From contig CALJKR010000049.1 in NCBI GenBank assembly GCA_937974555.1, forward strand, positions 17,352-81,351: a DNA stretch of 64,000 nucleotides. The letters are read 5' to 3'. This document shows positions 34,666-44,414 of the stretch, piece by piece. This DNA comes from an uncultured Flavobacteriales bacterium (GTDB taxonomy: Bacteria > Bacteroidota > Bacteroidia > Flavobacteriales_D > Sanyastnellaceae). Each line of letters opens with the position of its first letter. Position 1 is the stretch's first letter. The notes below the pieces were generated by a model that was not told the DNA's origin, did not search any database, and saw only the letters and a program-made list of their open reading frames with translations. Both the position numbers and the translations under genes were made by a program.

Positions 34666-36009
34666 CTATCGCTGCACCGTTACTTTCTTAGACCAATTGC
34701 ACGAAGGATTGGTTAAAATATATTGTCCAGAATACACGTCTTGCAGTTCCATAAAAGCAATGGTTGTCCCTGGCTTTAAAGTCACTGACTTTACTTTCCT
34801 TCCTTGCAAATCCAACAATTCGAAGGCATGACTTACGGTATTCAATCCGCTGCATTGGATTACCAAAAGGTCACTAACTGGATTTGGGTATACCTTGAAA
34901 TCAAAATCGAAGAGCTTCTGTACTGAAGTGGTTGGATCATAGATGGTAACGGCTTCGTTGATGGAATTGACTTTGGAGGCCACCAAAGGACCATAAAAGG
35001 TAGGGCCCACCACATAGGGATAGGCAGAATTCCAATTTTCATCCACCGTGCAGAAATAAGCATAAGTACCATTGGGATATTCTGGAGTAATACAAAAGCG
35101 ACCATTGTGTACATCCAGATAATCGAAATCCTGAGTAGTGGGAAAAGTCTCATAATCCTCTCTAAAATATCCCAATGGATAAGTAGCCGATACTGGCGGA
35201 CCATCGATAACATCCGTACCATCGGCATAATGCGTTCGCACTGTGATATTTCTTAACTGGTAAATTGATTTCATTCTTGTGATTCCACCTGTTCCATCTT
35301 CGTTCTTATATGCGTATGCCCCGTAGATTGGAAATCCGTCATAGGCAAATCCCAAAAGCGGCGAATGTTGGGTGGAATCAATCACATACAAACCATCCGC
35401 ATCATACAAATTACACACAGTGGAAATGGGGGTTAAATCCAAGTCAAAGGCAGAAGGATTTTGGTGGTGATGATAATTGCCCATGGCTGGATGGCCCTTG
35501 GCGCAATCAAATCCGACTCGCTCTGCGACAATGGCATCTCGATTCCAAATACCTTGTCCAGGAGGTCCAGGAATAGGGCCGCCCCCCACTGTTTGAGTAT
35601 TGTTGTTCCAACTTACCCCATCGCGGTAATCAAACAAAGCCACTCCATTAATGAACACACCGATATTTCCTCCTGTGGTAGAAACAGGTGTTCCTAAGTT
35701 TTGAATGGGATTTAGTGGAAATTTAAAAATGGCATTTTGATCGGTTGCCAAGGAAGGATTTCCATCCATAAATGGACCCGTTGTGTAAGCAGGAATACCG
35801 TTGGTAGTAACATACACCCACTGTGAGGAAAAAGCCACTTGTTGAACATTGGCCAAAACATTGTCCTGAATGGCGACAGAATTGCCTTGCACATAATGAG
35901 AGCCCATGGTGTTGTCATTGTTGATCAACCATTGCGTAATGGCTGGGTTTTGCTGTCCCAAGGAAGCAACCGAAATGGCCATACTCAGTATGAATAAACT
36001 TCTTTTCAT
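34666..36009 (-). CDS. YHYH-domain T9SS-exported protein
   Basis: A 447-residue protein with a signal peptide (ISVASLGQ). The middle part has the YHYH domain: GHPAMGNYHHHQNPSAF, with the histidine block that names the family, here read as YHHH, and then GFAYDGFPIYGAYAY. The C-terminus FKVYPNPVSDLLVIQ... is a T9SS type A sorting domain. YHYH proteins are exported and of unknown activity; the histidine cluster suggests a metal site. It precedes the DsbA-family gene. Confidence 0.82.
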   Translation of the reverse strand: MKRSLFILSMAISVASLGQQNPAITQWLINNDNTMGSHYVQGNSVAIQDNVLANVQQVAFSSQWVYVTTNGIPAYTTGPFMDGNPSLATDQNAIFKFPLNPIQNLGTPVSTTGGNIGVFINGVALFDYRDGVSWNNNTQTVGGGPIPGPPGQGIWNRDAIVAERVGFDCAKGHPAMGNYHHHQNPSAFDLDLTPISTVCNLYDADGLYVIDSTQHSPLLGFAYDGFPIYGAYAYKNEDGTGGITRMKSIYQLRNITVRTHYADGTDVIDGPPVSATYPLGYFREDYETFPTTQDFDYLDVHNGRFCITPEYPNGTYAYFCTVDENWNSAYPYVVGPTFYGPLVASKVNSINEAVTIYDPTTSVQKLFDFDFKVYPNPVSDLLVIQCSGLNTVSHAFELLDLQGRKVKSVTLKPGTTIAFMELQDVYSGQYILTNPSCNWSKKVTVQR

Positions 36010-36056
36010 AATTCGAATTTACATCTTTGACGACATTTTACCGCCAGTACCCTTCA

Positions 36057-36086
36057 AATAAAAAGGCCCTCTTTCGAGGGCCTTTT
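36057..36086 (-). terminator. Rho-independent terminator
   Basis: AAAAGGCCCTC and GAGGGCCTTTT pair around a 4-base loop; read on the minus strand it is followed by a T-run and closes the module-protein gene upstream of it in transcription. Confidence 0.88.
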
Positions 36087-36114
36087 CAATGATGTCCAAA
36101 ACTTAAACTCAAAC

Positions 36115-39100
36115 CTATTTGAAAACCATCATTGTAACCGCAATACGCTCACCTCCGTTGGTAAATACCACTTGGTACATCCCAGCAGACAAATCTGCAT
36201 TCCAGTTAATTTCTTTTTGAACTGAACCATCCACATTCAAAGTTGAAGCATGAACTTTTTTACCAGTAAAATCAAACACATCCATGTTGACTTGACCATC
36301 AAATCCATTCATAAACACATTCACACTATTTCCATTGGATGGGTTAGGGAAGATTTTTACCTCGCGATTCTCATCACTCCAAGTGGTAGCCTCTTCCTCT
36401 GTATTCATTCCAGCAGCACCCAAAGTTCTTACACAAGAAACAGTACCGTCATAGTTTGAATAGGTGGTGTTATCGATGTGTTTAACACGGATATCCACAT
36501 CATAACGCTGACCATTGGCCATTCCTGGAACGCTTGAAAGAGAAAGAATTCTGCTTCCGCCCACAGCACCTTCTACAGATACTGGTAAGTTTACTACAGG
36601 AACTTGTTGTGTGAACTGCCAATCGTAACGGGAAACACCACAAACCGAGCGATTGGTTGCGATTGTTCCGCTGATCGCGTTTTTGTAAGCGGGGCATTGG
36701 TCATAAGAACGAACAATTAAAGCTGCCTCATCAGCCAAACCAAATGACTGAGTAGTGCCTGAAACAGCAGTAACTACAGTTGTATTTCCAAATGCATCTT
36801 TCAAAGAATAAGTTACATCGATAGATACATTGATTGTCTGCGTTGCACCAGTGAAATTGGGCACAACAATTTTACCCAATTGACAAACTGTAGTATTGGA
36901 AGACCCACCAATGGTGTAAGACCATTCAGGAGTGCCAGCAGTACTAGCAGATGCCCAACGGTTCACGATGTAGGCAATAGCGCTTGGCTTGTAAGAAGCC
37001 TTGAAGCTCTGACAAGTGCTGGTATATACGTTGGTATAGTTGGTGTATGGGGCGATGTCAGGCGTACTTGAAGAAAGTCTGCTTACTGTCACACTCACAT
37101 TACCAGCAGTGCCGTTGTTATTGGCCACAGCAATCATGTATTGGTTACCTGCAACCAAACCATCAAACAACAAGATTTCGCTTCCAGCGTCAGTTGCAAT
37201 ACCTTGGTTACCCACGTGTACGTCATCCTCTACTGCCAATGGAATCAAAGCACCTGTTGGGTTAGCAACATAATCATAGATCGCGATTTGATTGTCATCC
37301 GCAACACCTGTATTACCGGCAACGGCAATACGAACGGCATTAGCAGGCGCTGTAAACTTGAACCAACGGTCATTACCAGCGAATGCCGTTTCAGGAGAAT
37401 CTGTGCTTTCACTCAAAGCGGCAACAAAAGTAGATTGAGCACCAACGCCAAACTGACCCAAAGAATTGATCACCGTTGGAGTGGCATAATCATCACCACA
37501 AGTAGCTGCAATACCATCACAATTTTCGTCAATTGCATTTCCACAAACTTCAGTAGCGGTAGCATTGATCGATGCATTGTTGTCATTACAGTCACCACCC
37601 GAAGTAGCATAGCCTGAATTGGGCACAGCGCATAGAATCACACTAGAACCCGCTCCTTGGCCATCGCCATCAGCATCCACATAATAAGTCAAATTCAAGC
37701 AACAAGCAGAACAACTACCGTACACGTCATTTTTAACCGTACCTGTTGCGCTTTGTCTGTTGGCATAGTTTGCATAATCCGTTACTGGCGCGCAAGAACC
37801 ACCGTTCTGCATATCATCAACCAAGTTCTCTTGAGAAACCCAGTTGTCCACCATGTATTTGTATTCCACGTTTCCTGCTGGCAAGTTGACCACCACCGTG
37901 TAAATACCATCTGCATTTCCGTCCAACAAATGATTGTATGTGTCTGCACCACACCATCCGCACCATGGACCTGTAATATAAACGTTGGTGAAAGCAACAC
38001 CCGCGCAAGACATATCTACATTGAAAGTAGTAGCATACAAACAAGAACCATCGCTGTAAGTAGCAATTGGGTTATAATTTACTGCAGCTGCGTCGTTACA
38101 ACCAGGGATACCCTGCTGACAAGCAGTACATCTTCCATAAACATCATTGAAAGTTGATCCAATCACACCTTGGCGGTTGGCATAGTTTGCATAATCTGTA
38201 ACTGGAGCACAAGTACCTCCATTTTGCATGTCATCAATAAGGTTCTCTTGAGAAGCCCAGTTGTCTACCATGTATTTGTATTCCACATTGCCCGCAGCCA
38301 AGTTTACAACCACGTTGTAAATACCGTCAGCGTTTCCGTCAGTCAATAAATTGTATGTATCCGCACCGCACCAGCCACACCATGGGCCCGTCACGTATAC
38401 GTTAGTAAACGAACCTGCGCAAGTCATGTCCACATTGAAAGTAGTTGCAAACAAACATGTACCATTGTCAACGTTGGCTGCAGGATTGTAGTTGGAAGCC
38501 GCTGCGTTGGTACAACCAGGAGTTGAAACCACACAGGCAGAACAAGATGCATAACAAACTGGATCTAAGACAGTGTTTCCTGCAACTGTCAAACTGCGGT
38601 TGGTAAATCCACCGTTGGTGACTGTACAAGAAGAACCTGCTGTAAGATTTTCAGAACCGCCCCAGTTGTCGTGTGCAAATTTGTACTCATAAGTTCCCGC
38701 TTGCAATGGAATAGTAATTTCCCATATTCCATCTGCATTGGCATCACTCATTTGCGCACAGTTTCCACACCAGTTGTTGAAGGTTCCATTTAATTCAGGA
38801 GTAGTAAAACCCGTTTCTTGGGTCATGTCTACTTTGAAAGTAACGTTGTATGTTGGTGCAACTGCAGTACAAGCCACACATGCTCCCCAACAAACGGCAT
38901 CCAACACCTGACCAGCATTGGTTACTGTTATGGTTCTGTTGGTGTATCCGAAATTGGTTACAGTACAAGTAGAACCAGCAGTTAAGTTTTCTTGAATATT
39001 CCAGTTGTCAGCAGCAAACTTGTACTCATATGTACCAGGAGCCAAGCTAATTGTGGTTTCATAAATTCCGTCCGCGTTGGCGTCCGTCATCGCATTGGCC

Positions 39101-39579
39101 GCTGGCGTCCATCCATTGAAAGAACCGGGCAATTGAACTGCAGTGTAAGCCTGTGTTACGTTGGCCATGTCTACTTTAAAAGTAACAGGATAAACCGAAG
39201 TACAAGAAGCACAAGCACCCCAACAGACCACGGGCAACACAACGTCACCAGTTACCGTAATGGTACGATTGGTATAACCAAAATTGGTCACAGTACAAGC
39301 TGATCCCGGCGTTAAGCTTTCTTGTTGATTCCATCCATCTGCAGTAAACTTGTACTCATAGGTACCCGCTGCCAAGCTAATGGTAATGTCCCAGATGTTG
39401 TCGGCATTGGCATCGGTCATCGTAGCACAACCTCCGCACCAGTTATTAAAAGTTCCATTGACGTTTGCCGCCGTGAAGCCGGAAACGTTCGTCATGTCTA
39501 CCTGAAAGGTAACATTGTACCCCCATGAAATTGCACTGACGCACAACAGCATGAAGAGTGAAAGTAATTGTTTTTTCAT
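36115..39579 (-). CDS. Large T9SS protein with five carbohydrate-binding-like modules and a MopE-type segment
   Basis: A 1154-residue exported protein. After the signal peptide come three modules of about 110 residues, each beginning Y.VTF.VDM, passing through GTFNNWCG..A.M.DANAD.IW and Y.YKF..D.W..QE and closing with VCWG.C..C (about residues 21-350). Two more modules (about 355-625) have a different Cys pattern (GCNDAAAVNYNP, TGPWCGWCGADTYN). A Cys-rich calcium/copper-binding-like segment DCNDNNASINATATEVCG (about 630-695, as in MopE) follows, then a beta region and a T9SS domain starting VKIFPNPSNG at about 1075. The fold of the modules is CBM20/CBM48-like. Probably binds glucan on the cell surface. 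Confidence 0.82.
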   Translation of the reverse strand: MKKQLLSLFMLLCVSAISWGYNVTFQVDMTNVSGFTAANVNGTFNNWCGGCATMTDANADNIWDITISLAAGTYEYKFTADGWNQQESLTPGSACTVTNFGYTNRTITVTGDVVLPVVCWGACASCTSVYPVTFKVDMANVTQAYTAVQLPGSFNGWTPAANAMTDANADGIYETTISLAPGTYEYKFAADNWNIQENLTAGSTCTVTNFGYTNRTITVTNAGQVLDAVCWGACVACTAVAPTYNVTFKVDMTQETGFTTPELNGTFNNWCGNCAQMSDANADGIWEITIPLQAGTYEYKFAHDNWGGSENLTAGSSCTVTNGGFTNRSLTVAGNTVLDPVCYASCSACVVSTPGCTNAAASNYNPAANVDNGTCLFATTFNVDMTCAGSFTNVYVTGPWCGWCGADTYNLLTDGNADGIYNVVVNLAAGNVEYKYMVDNWASQENLIDDMQNGGTCAPVTDYANYANRQGVIGSTFNDVYGRCTACQQGIPGCNDAAAVNYNPIATYSDGSCLYATTFNVDMSCAGVAFTNVYITGPWCGWCGADTYNHLLDGNADGIYTVVVNLPAGNVEYKYMVDNWVSQENLVDDMQNGGSCAPVTDYANYANRQSATGTVKNDVYGSCSACCLNLTYYVDADGDGQGAGSSVILCAVPNSGYATSGGDCNDNNASINATATEVCGNAIDENCDGIAATCGDDYATPTVINSLGQFGVGAQSTFVAALSESTDSPETAFAGNDRWFKFTAPANAVRIAVAGNTGVADDNQIAIYDYVANPTGALIPLAVEDDVHVGNQGIATDAGSEILLFDGLVAGNQYMIAVANNNGTAGNVSVTVSRLSSSTPDIAPYTNYTNVYTSTCQSFKASYKPSAIAYIVNRWASASTAGTPEWSYTIGGSSNTTVCQLGKIVVPNFTGATQTINVSIDVTYSLKDAFGNTTVVTAVSGTTQSFGLADEAALIVRSYDQCPAYKNAISGTIATNRSVCGVSRYDWQFTQQVPVVNLPVSVEGAVGGSRILSLSSVPGMANGQRYDVDIRVKHIDNTTYSNYDGTVSCVRTLGAAGMNTEEEATTWSDENREVKIFPNPSNGNSVNVFMNGFDGQVNMDVFDFTGKKVHASTLNVDGSVQKEINWNADLSAGMYQVVFTNGGERIAVTMMVFK

Positions 39580-39602
39580 GTCTAGATTAGTTTTGGTAAT
39601 GA

Positions 39603-39633
39603 TAAATATAGGTAATTGTAATTAAAACAAAAA
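39603..39633 (-). promoter_or_regulatory. Promoter with shared palindromic element
   Basis: On the minus strand, TTTTTG (39628-39633) and TATATTTA (39603-39610) are spaced by 17 bases. Between them is TGTTTTAATTACA, a TGT-N7-ACA element at 39617-39629, and the ACAATTA stretch shared with promoters at 49455 and 51621. It would drive the large module protein. Confidence 0.55.
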
Positions 39634-39685
39634 GTATTTTTGTAAAAAATACAATAAGCTATTCACAATGTGTTAATAAAACCAA

Positions 39686-40501
39686 TTATGGCTCGTATGA
39701 AAAGCTTTGGATCACCACTTCATGCTTCAAACCATTGATGGGTGCTAAGCTTTGATATGGCAAGGTCCACAAATTCATTCGCGCATGGGTATTGGCTCCT
39801 GGCGATGGGATCACAATGGGATTAGAAGTCATTCCGCCCTCCGATTTTACTCGGGGTGGATGATTCAAATTGAAACTCCATGTGGCCAATGGTTCACCAA
39901 TTGGTAAAGTTCCTCGGAAAGATTTCCAAGTAATCAAAGTATCCGTCCAATGGAACTGGTGCGTAGTTACCCCTTTCAACATGGCATTGGCTATTGGAAA
40001 CTCACGGGTACGCTCTGCATAAAAACTTCCAAAGCTCACCGGTTGAACAGAAAAAGTAGTTGGTGTTGTGCTGGCTGCATCTCCCCACTTTGAAAACTCG
40101 ATATCCACTTCACTGTTTCCGTCGGTAATAAAAGTACTGTCATCCCAAGTGAACAACCCAAAAACTACATTCTCAGCAAAGGAGAGCGGATCGGCTTGGA
40201 TGGTCCAGGTATAGGTTCCAAATCCCAGGTTGTCCCTACCTACCACCTCTGATGAACTCCATTGGTTGTCATGCTGATCAATGGTTAAATGCAAATACCC
40301 CTTGTCATCCACCCAAACGTCATCGTAACGTTTTGAAAACACATTGGGCCCAGGCCCCACTGGAGTAGCGCTGGATTTGATATCCCACTTTCTTCCGGAG
40401 AAAGTAACGGTATCGCCTACTCTACCCAAAACATCTTGTGGTTCAGATTGCTTGCATGCCAAACTGGACAGCATCAAGAAAAGGTAAAAATAATTTCTCA
40501 T
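39686..40501 (-). CDS. GH16-like surface lipoprotein
   Basis: A 271-residue lipoprotein (lipobox SLAC, Cys16) with a jelly-roll of the concanavalin A type. The sequence SEVDIEFSKWG has E131-x-D133-x-E135, the spacing of GH16 nucleophile, helper and acid/base. The surrounding residues differ from the classical laminarinase motif, so its substrate is open. Its start overlaps the GH3 gene stop (TGATG), so it is the last gene of the glucan operon. Start at 40501; a longer open frame overlaps GH3. Confidence 0.78.
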   Translation of the reverse strand: MRNYFYLFLMLSSLACKQSEPQDVLGRVGDTVTFSGRKWDIKSSATPVGPGPNVFSKRYDDVWVDDKGYLHLTIDQHDNQWSSSEVVGRDNLGFGTYTWTIQADPLSFAENVVFGLFTWDDSTFITDGNSEVDIEFSKWGDAASTTPTTFSVQPVSFGSFYAERTREFPIANAMLKGVTTHQFHWTDTLITWKSFRGTLPIGEPLATWSFNLNHPPRVKSEGGMTSNPIVIPSPGANTHARMNLWTLPYQSLAPINGLKHEVVIQSFSYEP

Positions 40502-42786
40502 CAAGGTTTGATTTCGATGGTGGTTGACAAATTGCCTATGTAAATATCCCAAATGCCCGGCTCCAATATCAATTCACCATTGGCACCAACAAACTTCAAA
40601 TCTTCTTGATCAATCACAAACGAATATTTGGTTGTAGCATGTGCCAACACTTCCTTTTTATCAAAGTCAATTAATTTTTTGACATGGGGCGTAACGCTCG
40701 CTACTCTGTCATGTTTGTAAACCAATACTGCCTCCTTGGCGTTTTGATCTCCATTGTTTTTCACTTCAACCGATACATTCCAACTGCGGGTTCCATTGGC
40801 GTTTTGCACTTCTTGGGTTTCGATGTTTTGATAGATCAAATCGGAATAGCTCAATCCATATCCAAATGGCCATTGGGGATTAAAGGCTTTGTTACCAAAA
40901 TTGGGATCCAATTCCTCACTGTGCTTATGGTCGTAAGTCAATAAAGTTTGGTTGTAACGTGGATAAGTGAAAGGCAATTTCCCACTGGGATTTGTTTTCC
41001 CAAAAAGAATATTGGCCAAAGCCATGTTTCCCCATTCGCCTGGCTGATATGCCATAATCACCGCAGCGCATTGATCTGCCCAATCATTGACCAATCGAGG
41101 ACGATTCTCAAACAATACCAAAACCACAGGCTTTCCTGTTGACAAGGCCCACTTGATGGTTTGTCTTTCTGATTTTCCCCAATTCAAATCATCGATATCA
41201 CCGGGCTTCTCGGTTGAAGGTTTCTCACCCAAACAAACCAAAATCACATCAGAACCCTTGGCCAATTTCTTCGCTTTTTTCGCATTGGCTTCACTCCATT
41301 GGGTCAAGGCGCAAACCGTCTTTCCCGAATTTGCCTTTTGGATGGCCTGCACTGTGGTGAGTCGTGTCGGATCATTCCAGATGGTATCGGTACCTTGCCA
41401 TGTTCTTGACCAAGCGCCATTTTGATAAATCAATTGATTGGCCGCATTGCCCACTACGCAAACATTGACACCATTTTTCCAAGGCAAGCTACCTGCTTGG
41501 TCTTTTCGATTTTCCAAAAGGGTAATACTCTCTTCCGCTGTTGCTATGGCCGTCTGCTGAAAAGCAGCGCTCATTTTGTCTGCATATCCATTCTTTAAAA
41601 AAGGAACGGGGTTGTCAAACAAGTCCAATTGCATTTTCAATTTTAAAATGCGGTGCACACTTTCATCGAGTCTGGCTTCTGAAACCCTTCCTTCTTTTAC
41701 CAACTCGATTAACAAAGTCGTGAAATTGTAATCATTGGGGACCATGCACATGTCAATACCGGCATTGACCGCCAAAGCCACTGCATCTTTTAGATTCTCG
41801 GCTACATGGTGAATGTTGACCAATTTGATCACGTCTTCCCAATCCGTAACCGCCATTCCTTCAAATCCCATTTCCTTGCGCAATAATTCGATCAGAATTT
41901 TGGGATTGGCATGAACTGGGATTCCATTGATTTCTCCTGAGTTAATCATCACCGTTAATGCTCCTTCATCAATGGCTGCTTGGAAAGATGGACGATAAAT
42001 TTCCTTCAACTGAATGTCCGAAAGATAAGCTGGAGTTCTGTCCTTGCCGGTTCTTGCGCCACTGTAGCCCAAGAAATGTTTCATGCAAGCTGCCACATGG
42101 TATTCATCTATTTCGCCGTTGTTATCCTTACCAAACATGCCTTGATAACCATTGATGCACGCCTTGCCGAGAACACTACACAAATAGGGATCCTCACCAT
42201 AAGTTTCAAAAAATCTAGACCAAGTGGGCACACGACCCACATCCAAAACCGGCGAAAAATTCCAAGGAATTCCCGCGGCACGCGTCTCATAAGCGGTGAT
42301 TCTGGCAGCTTCTTTGACCAGAGATGGGTTAAACGTAGCGGCTTGCCCCAGTTGCTGCGGGAACAATGTTCCTCCCATGATGTAATTCGCCCCATGGATG
42401 GCATCAATGCCATACAACACGGGAACAAATTTGGATTCATAGCTGTGTTTTTGCTGATATTCCAATGACGCCTGATGAATCCCTGTTATGATTTCATGCC
42501 ATTGCGCAATGGGATAAGCATGACCACCACAGTTTAAAATGGAACCCACGTGGTATTGTTCGATGGCCATTTTCAATTTTTCCGGATCTATGCGATGCGG
42601 CTCTTGCAGTTTATAGATCTCACCGACACATATCACATCCAGATTGATTTGCGTCATTTGCCCTGCCTTTTGCTCAATGGACATTTGTGACAAAATATTC
42701 TGAATCTTGTCTTCTTGCTGCTTGGTCCACTGTGCTGAGGAATTTACCCCCACCAAAACAGCCATTATCAAAAACAAAGTTCTCAT
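40501..42786 (-). CDS. GH3 beta-glucosidase (BglX-like)
   Basis: A 761-residue enzyme with signal peptide (NSSAQ). GIDAIHGANYIMGGTLFP and ASCMKHFLGYSG-like VAACMKHFLGYSG are family signatures; the nucleophile is Asp315 in GMAVTDWEDV. The C-terminal alpha/beta sandwich and Fn3-like domain are complete. It would release glucose from beta-linked gluco-oligosaccharides in the periplasm. I use the ATG at 42786; a TTG two codons before also exists. It overlaps neither neighbour by more than a few bases. Confidence 0.92.
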   Translation of the reverse strand: MRTLFLIMAVLVGVNSSAQWTKQQEDKIQNILSQMSIEQKAGQMTQINLDVICVGEIYKLQEPHRIDPEKLKMAIEQYHVGSILNCGGHAYPIAQWHEIITGIHQASLEYQQKHSYESKFVPVLYGIDAIHGANYIMGGTLFPQQLGQAATFNPSLVKEAARITAYETRAAGIPWNFSPVLDVGRVPTWSRFFETYGEDPYLCSVLGKACINGYQGMFGKDNNGEIDEYHVAACMKHFLGYSGARTGKDRTPAYLSDIQLKEIYRPSFQAAIDEGALTVMINSGEINGIPVHANPKILIELLRKEMGFEGMAVTDWEDVIKLVNIHHVAENLKDAVALAVNAGIDMCMVPNDYNFTTLLIELVKEGRVSEARLDESVHRILKLKMQLDLFDNPVPFLKNGYADKMSAAFQQTAIATAEESITLLENRKDQAGSLPWKNGVNVCVVGNAANQLIYQNGAWSRTWQGTDTIWNDPTRLTTVQAIQKANSGKTVCALTQWSEANAKKAKKLAKGSDVILVCLGEKPSTEKPGDIDDLNWGKSERQTIKWALSTGKPVVLVLFENRPRLVNDWADQCAAVIMAYQPGEWGNMALANILFGKTNPSGKLPFTYPRYNQTLLTYDHKHSEELDPNFGNKAFNPQWPFGYGLSYSDLIYQNIETQEVQNANGTRSWNVSVEVKNNGDQNAKEAVLVYKHDRVASVTPHVKKLIDFDKKEVLAHATTKYSFVIDQEDLKFVGANGELILEPGIWDIYIGNLSTTIEIKP

Positions 42787-42788
42787 TA

Positions 42789-43421
42789 TCAATTGCGATT
42801 TTTAATTACAATTTCATCTAAACCAATATTTCCTTCTGATTCCAAAGTGATGATCATCTGCTTGATTGCAGTAACATCCAACTCCGGATTTTGCGACACA
42901 ATATCTGCCAATGGAATTTGCATGGTCACCCAATCGCTTCCAATGGCACCACCCACAACATACTTTCCAAACAATCCCACATAGGATTGGTTTCCTGAAA
43001 AATCTTCAAAGCCCAAAGCCCCTGGCAATCCTGCCTTTAGGGGTTTGCCTCCAAAATTTTTAACTTGAATGGTCAAGTCAGCGCTGGAAACGATCATAGA
43101 AATATCTTTCCCAGACCATCCATCCCATCCCAAGCCCAAGCCCAGCCATGGACAACCACCGGCCTGCTTATTCCATTTCAGATGCAAGAAATTTTGACCT
43201 TTGGCTGCATTCTGATTCTCCAAATTCAATTCAATACACTTTTTTTCCTGGGTTACCCAAAGCTCACTGGTCCATTGTTCTTGCCAAATGAGCGAAGACG
43301 TAAAACCCTTGAGTCCGTCGTCTGCTTGTGCTGGCAATGGCTCTTCATACAAAGCCAATGGTTGCCATTGCACACAACCTTGGAGTAACAAAATCGATAT
43401 TGCAATTGCAACTATTCTCAT
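42789..43421 (-). CDS. Lipoprotein with CBM11/CIA30-like domain
   Basis: A 210-residue lipoprotein (lipobox LQGC, Cys16). After an 80-residue variable region the sequence has a beta-sandwich pattern (FLHLKWNKQAGGCPWLGLGLGWDGWSG, positions about 78-104; LTIQVKNFGGKPL; WVTMQIPLADI; LDEIVIKNR), reminiscent of the galactose-binding-like C-terminal domain that follows GH3 in some ExoP enzymes. Probably a carbohydrate-binding surface lipoprotein. Its start overlaps the previous gene's stop (ATGA). Confidence 0.7.
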   Translation of the reverse strand: MRIVAIAISILLLQGCVQWQPLALYEEPLPAQADDGLKGFTSSLIWQEQWTSELWVTQEKKCIELNLENQNAAKGQNFLHLKWNKQAGGCPWLGLGLGWDGWSGKDISMIVSSADLTIQVKNFGGKPLKAGLPGALGFEDFSGNQSYVGLFGKYVVGGAIGSDWVTMQIPLADIVSQNPELDVTAIKQMIITLESEGNIGLDEIVIKNRN

Positions 43422-44413
43422 GGACGTAGGGGTTCTCCTTGGGTAAATATCATGTAGTCCAATCCACTCTCACTATAGCCTGAAGCTGGGTTGGCCAAAA
43501 ACAAAATTGAAACTTGAAACAGTTTGTGCGGTTCATGCAATCCGTTGCCATTTGGCGCGGCTGGTGTTCCGTTGACCAAGGCTTGAAGATCACTGTACTT
43601 CAATGACAACAAACGCCATCCATCTTCTCCACCCTGCAGCTGATAGGAATACATGTCTTCCTGATTGGCATCAAAACTGCCGTCGCCGTTGTCATCCTCT
43701 GAGAATCGGATCAATACCAAGCCATTGTCATAATCCGCAGGTTTGTACAAAAGGGTATTGAAATACACCTGATTGGGATTGCTGGATAAATCAAAATGAT
43801 CTGCACCATAGGCCGAAGCTGGAATATCCACCATACCGATTAACCAATCCCACGATACTGCACCCGCCATCACGTATGAGCGCACACCTTGCGGGGCATC
43901 GCCATTTTGCTGTAGTCCAAAATTCATACTAACACCCGACTGAACAAAAGGAACCCAATTGGGATTTAATCCACCTTCAAAGTCACTCAACAACAAGCCA
44001 TTGTTCACCTTGGGGGTTTGCACAAAAACAGTGTCACGCAAGGTATCCACTTGTCCTTTCACATACATCGCGATAGCACAAGTTTCTGACCTAAACATAG
44101 GGAAATGTGTCGTACTTCCTTCCCAATACTCATTGACCTCTGAATCAAAGCCTGTGATTTCCTTTTGGGCACCTGAAGCAAGACCTTCTATTTGCAAATG
44201 CCATTCGACACGCTTGCTAAATTTTGCCGTGATGTGAACGGTTTCGCTGCTTGCAAAATCAACAGAATCCTTGTCTACTTGCAACAACTGAATCCAATCA
44301 AATGGACCGTACAAATCATTAAGATCTGGACCGTCGAAATGATCATCTACTTGGCAGCCCAATCCCAACAGGATCAAACCTATAGCCATCATTAAACCAA
44401 AAACTTTTTTCAT
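43418..44413 (-). CDS. Lipoprotein of unknown family in the glucan operon
   Basis: A 331-residue lipoprotein (lipobox LGLGC, Cys20). It contains beta-sandwich-like stretches and Trp/Tyr residues (WIQLLQVDKDSVDFASSETVHITAKF, positions about 41-66; GLLLSDFEGGLNPNWVPF), consistent with surface glycan-binding. I do not recognise the family. It begins 2 bases after the outer-membrane protein gene ends, and overlaps the next lipoprotein gene. Confidence 0.65.
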   Translation of the reverse strand: MKKVFGLMMAIGLILLGLGCQVDDHFDGPDLNDLYGPFDWIQLLQVDKDSVDFASSETVHITAKFSKRVEWHLQIEGLASGAQKEITGFDSEVNEYWEGSTTHFPMFRSETCAIAMYVKGQVDTLRDTVFVQTPKVNNGLLLSDFEGGLNPNWVPFVQSGVSMNFGLQQNGDAPQGVRSYVMAGAVSWDWLIGMVDIPASAYGADHFDLSSNPNQVYFNTLLYKPADYDNGLVLIRFSEDDNGDGSFDANQEDMYSYQLQGGEDGWRLLSLKYSDLQALVNGTPAAPNGNGLHEPHKLFQVSILFLANPASGYSESGLDYMIFTQGEPLRP

Positions 44414-44414
44414 A

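Noticed and set aside
36115..39579. Possible CRISPR or DNA satellite because of the strong periodic repetition
   Set aside because: The repeats are about 330 bases long, diverge between copies, keep one reading frame and encode protein modules; no short identical repeats with spacers.
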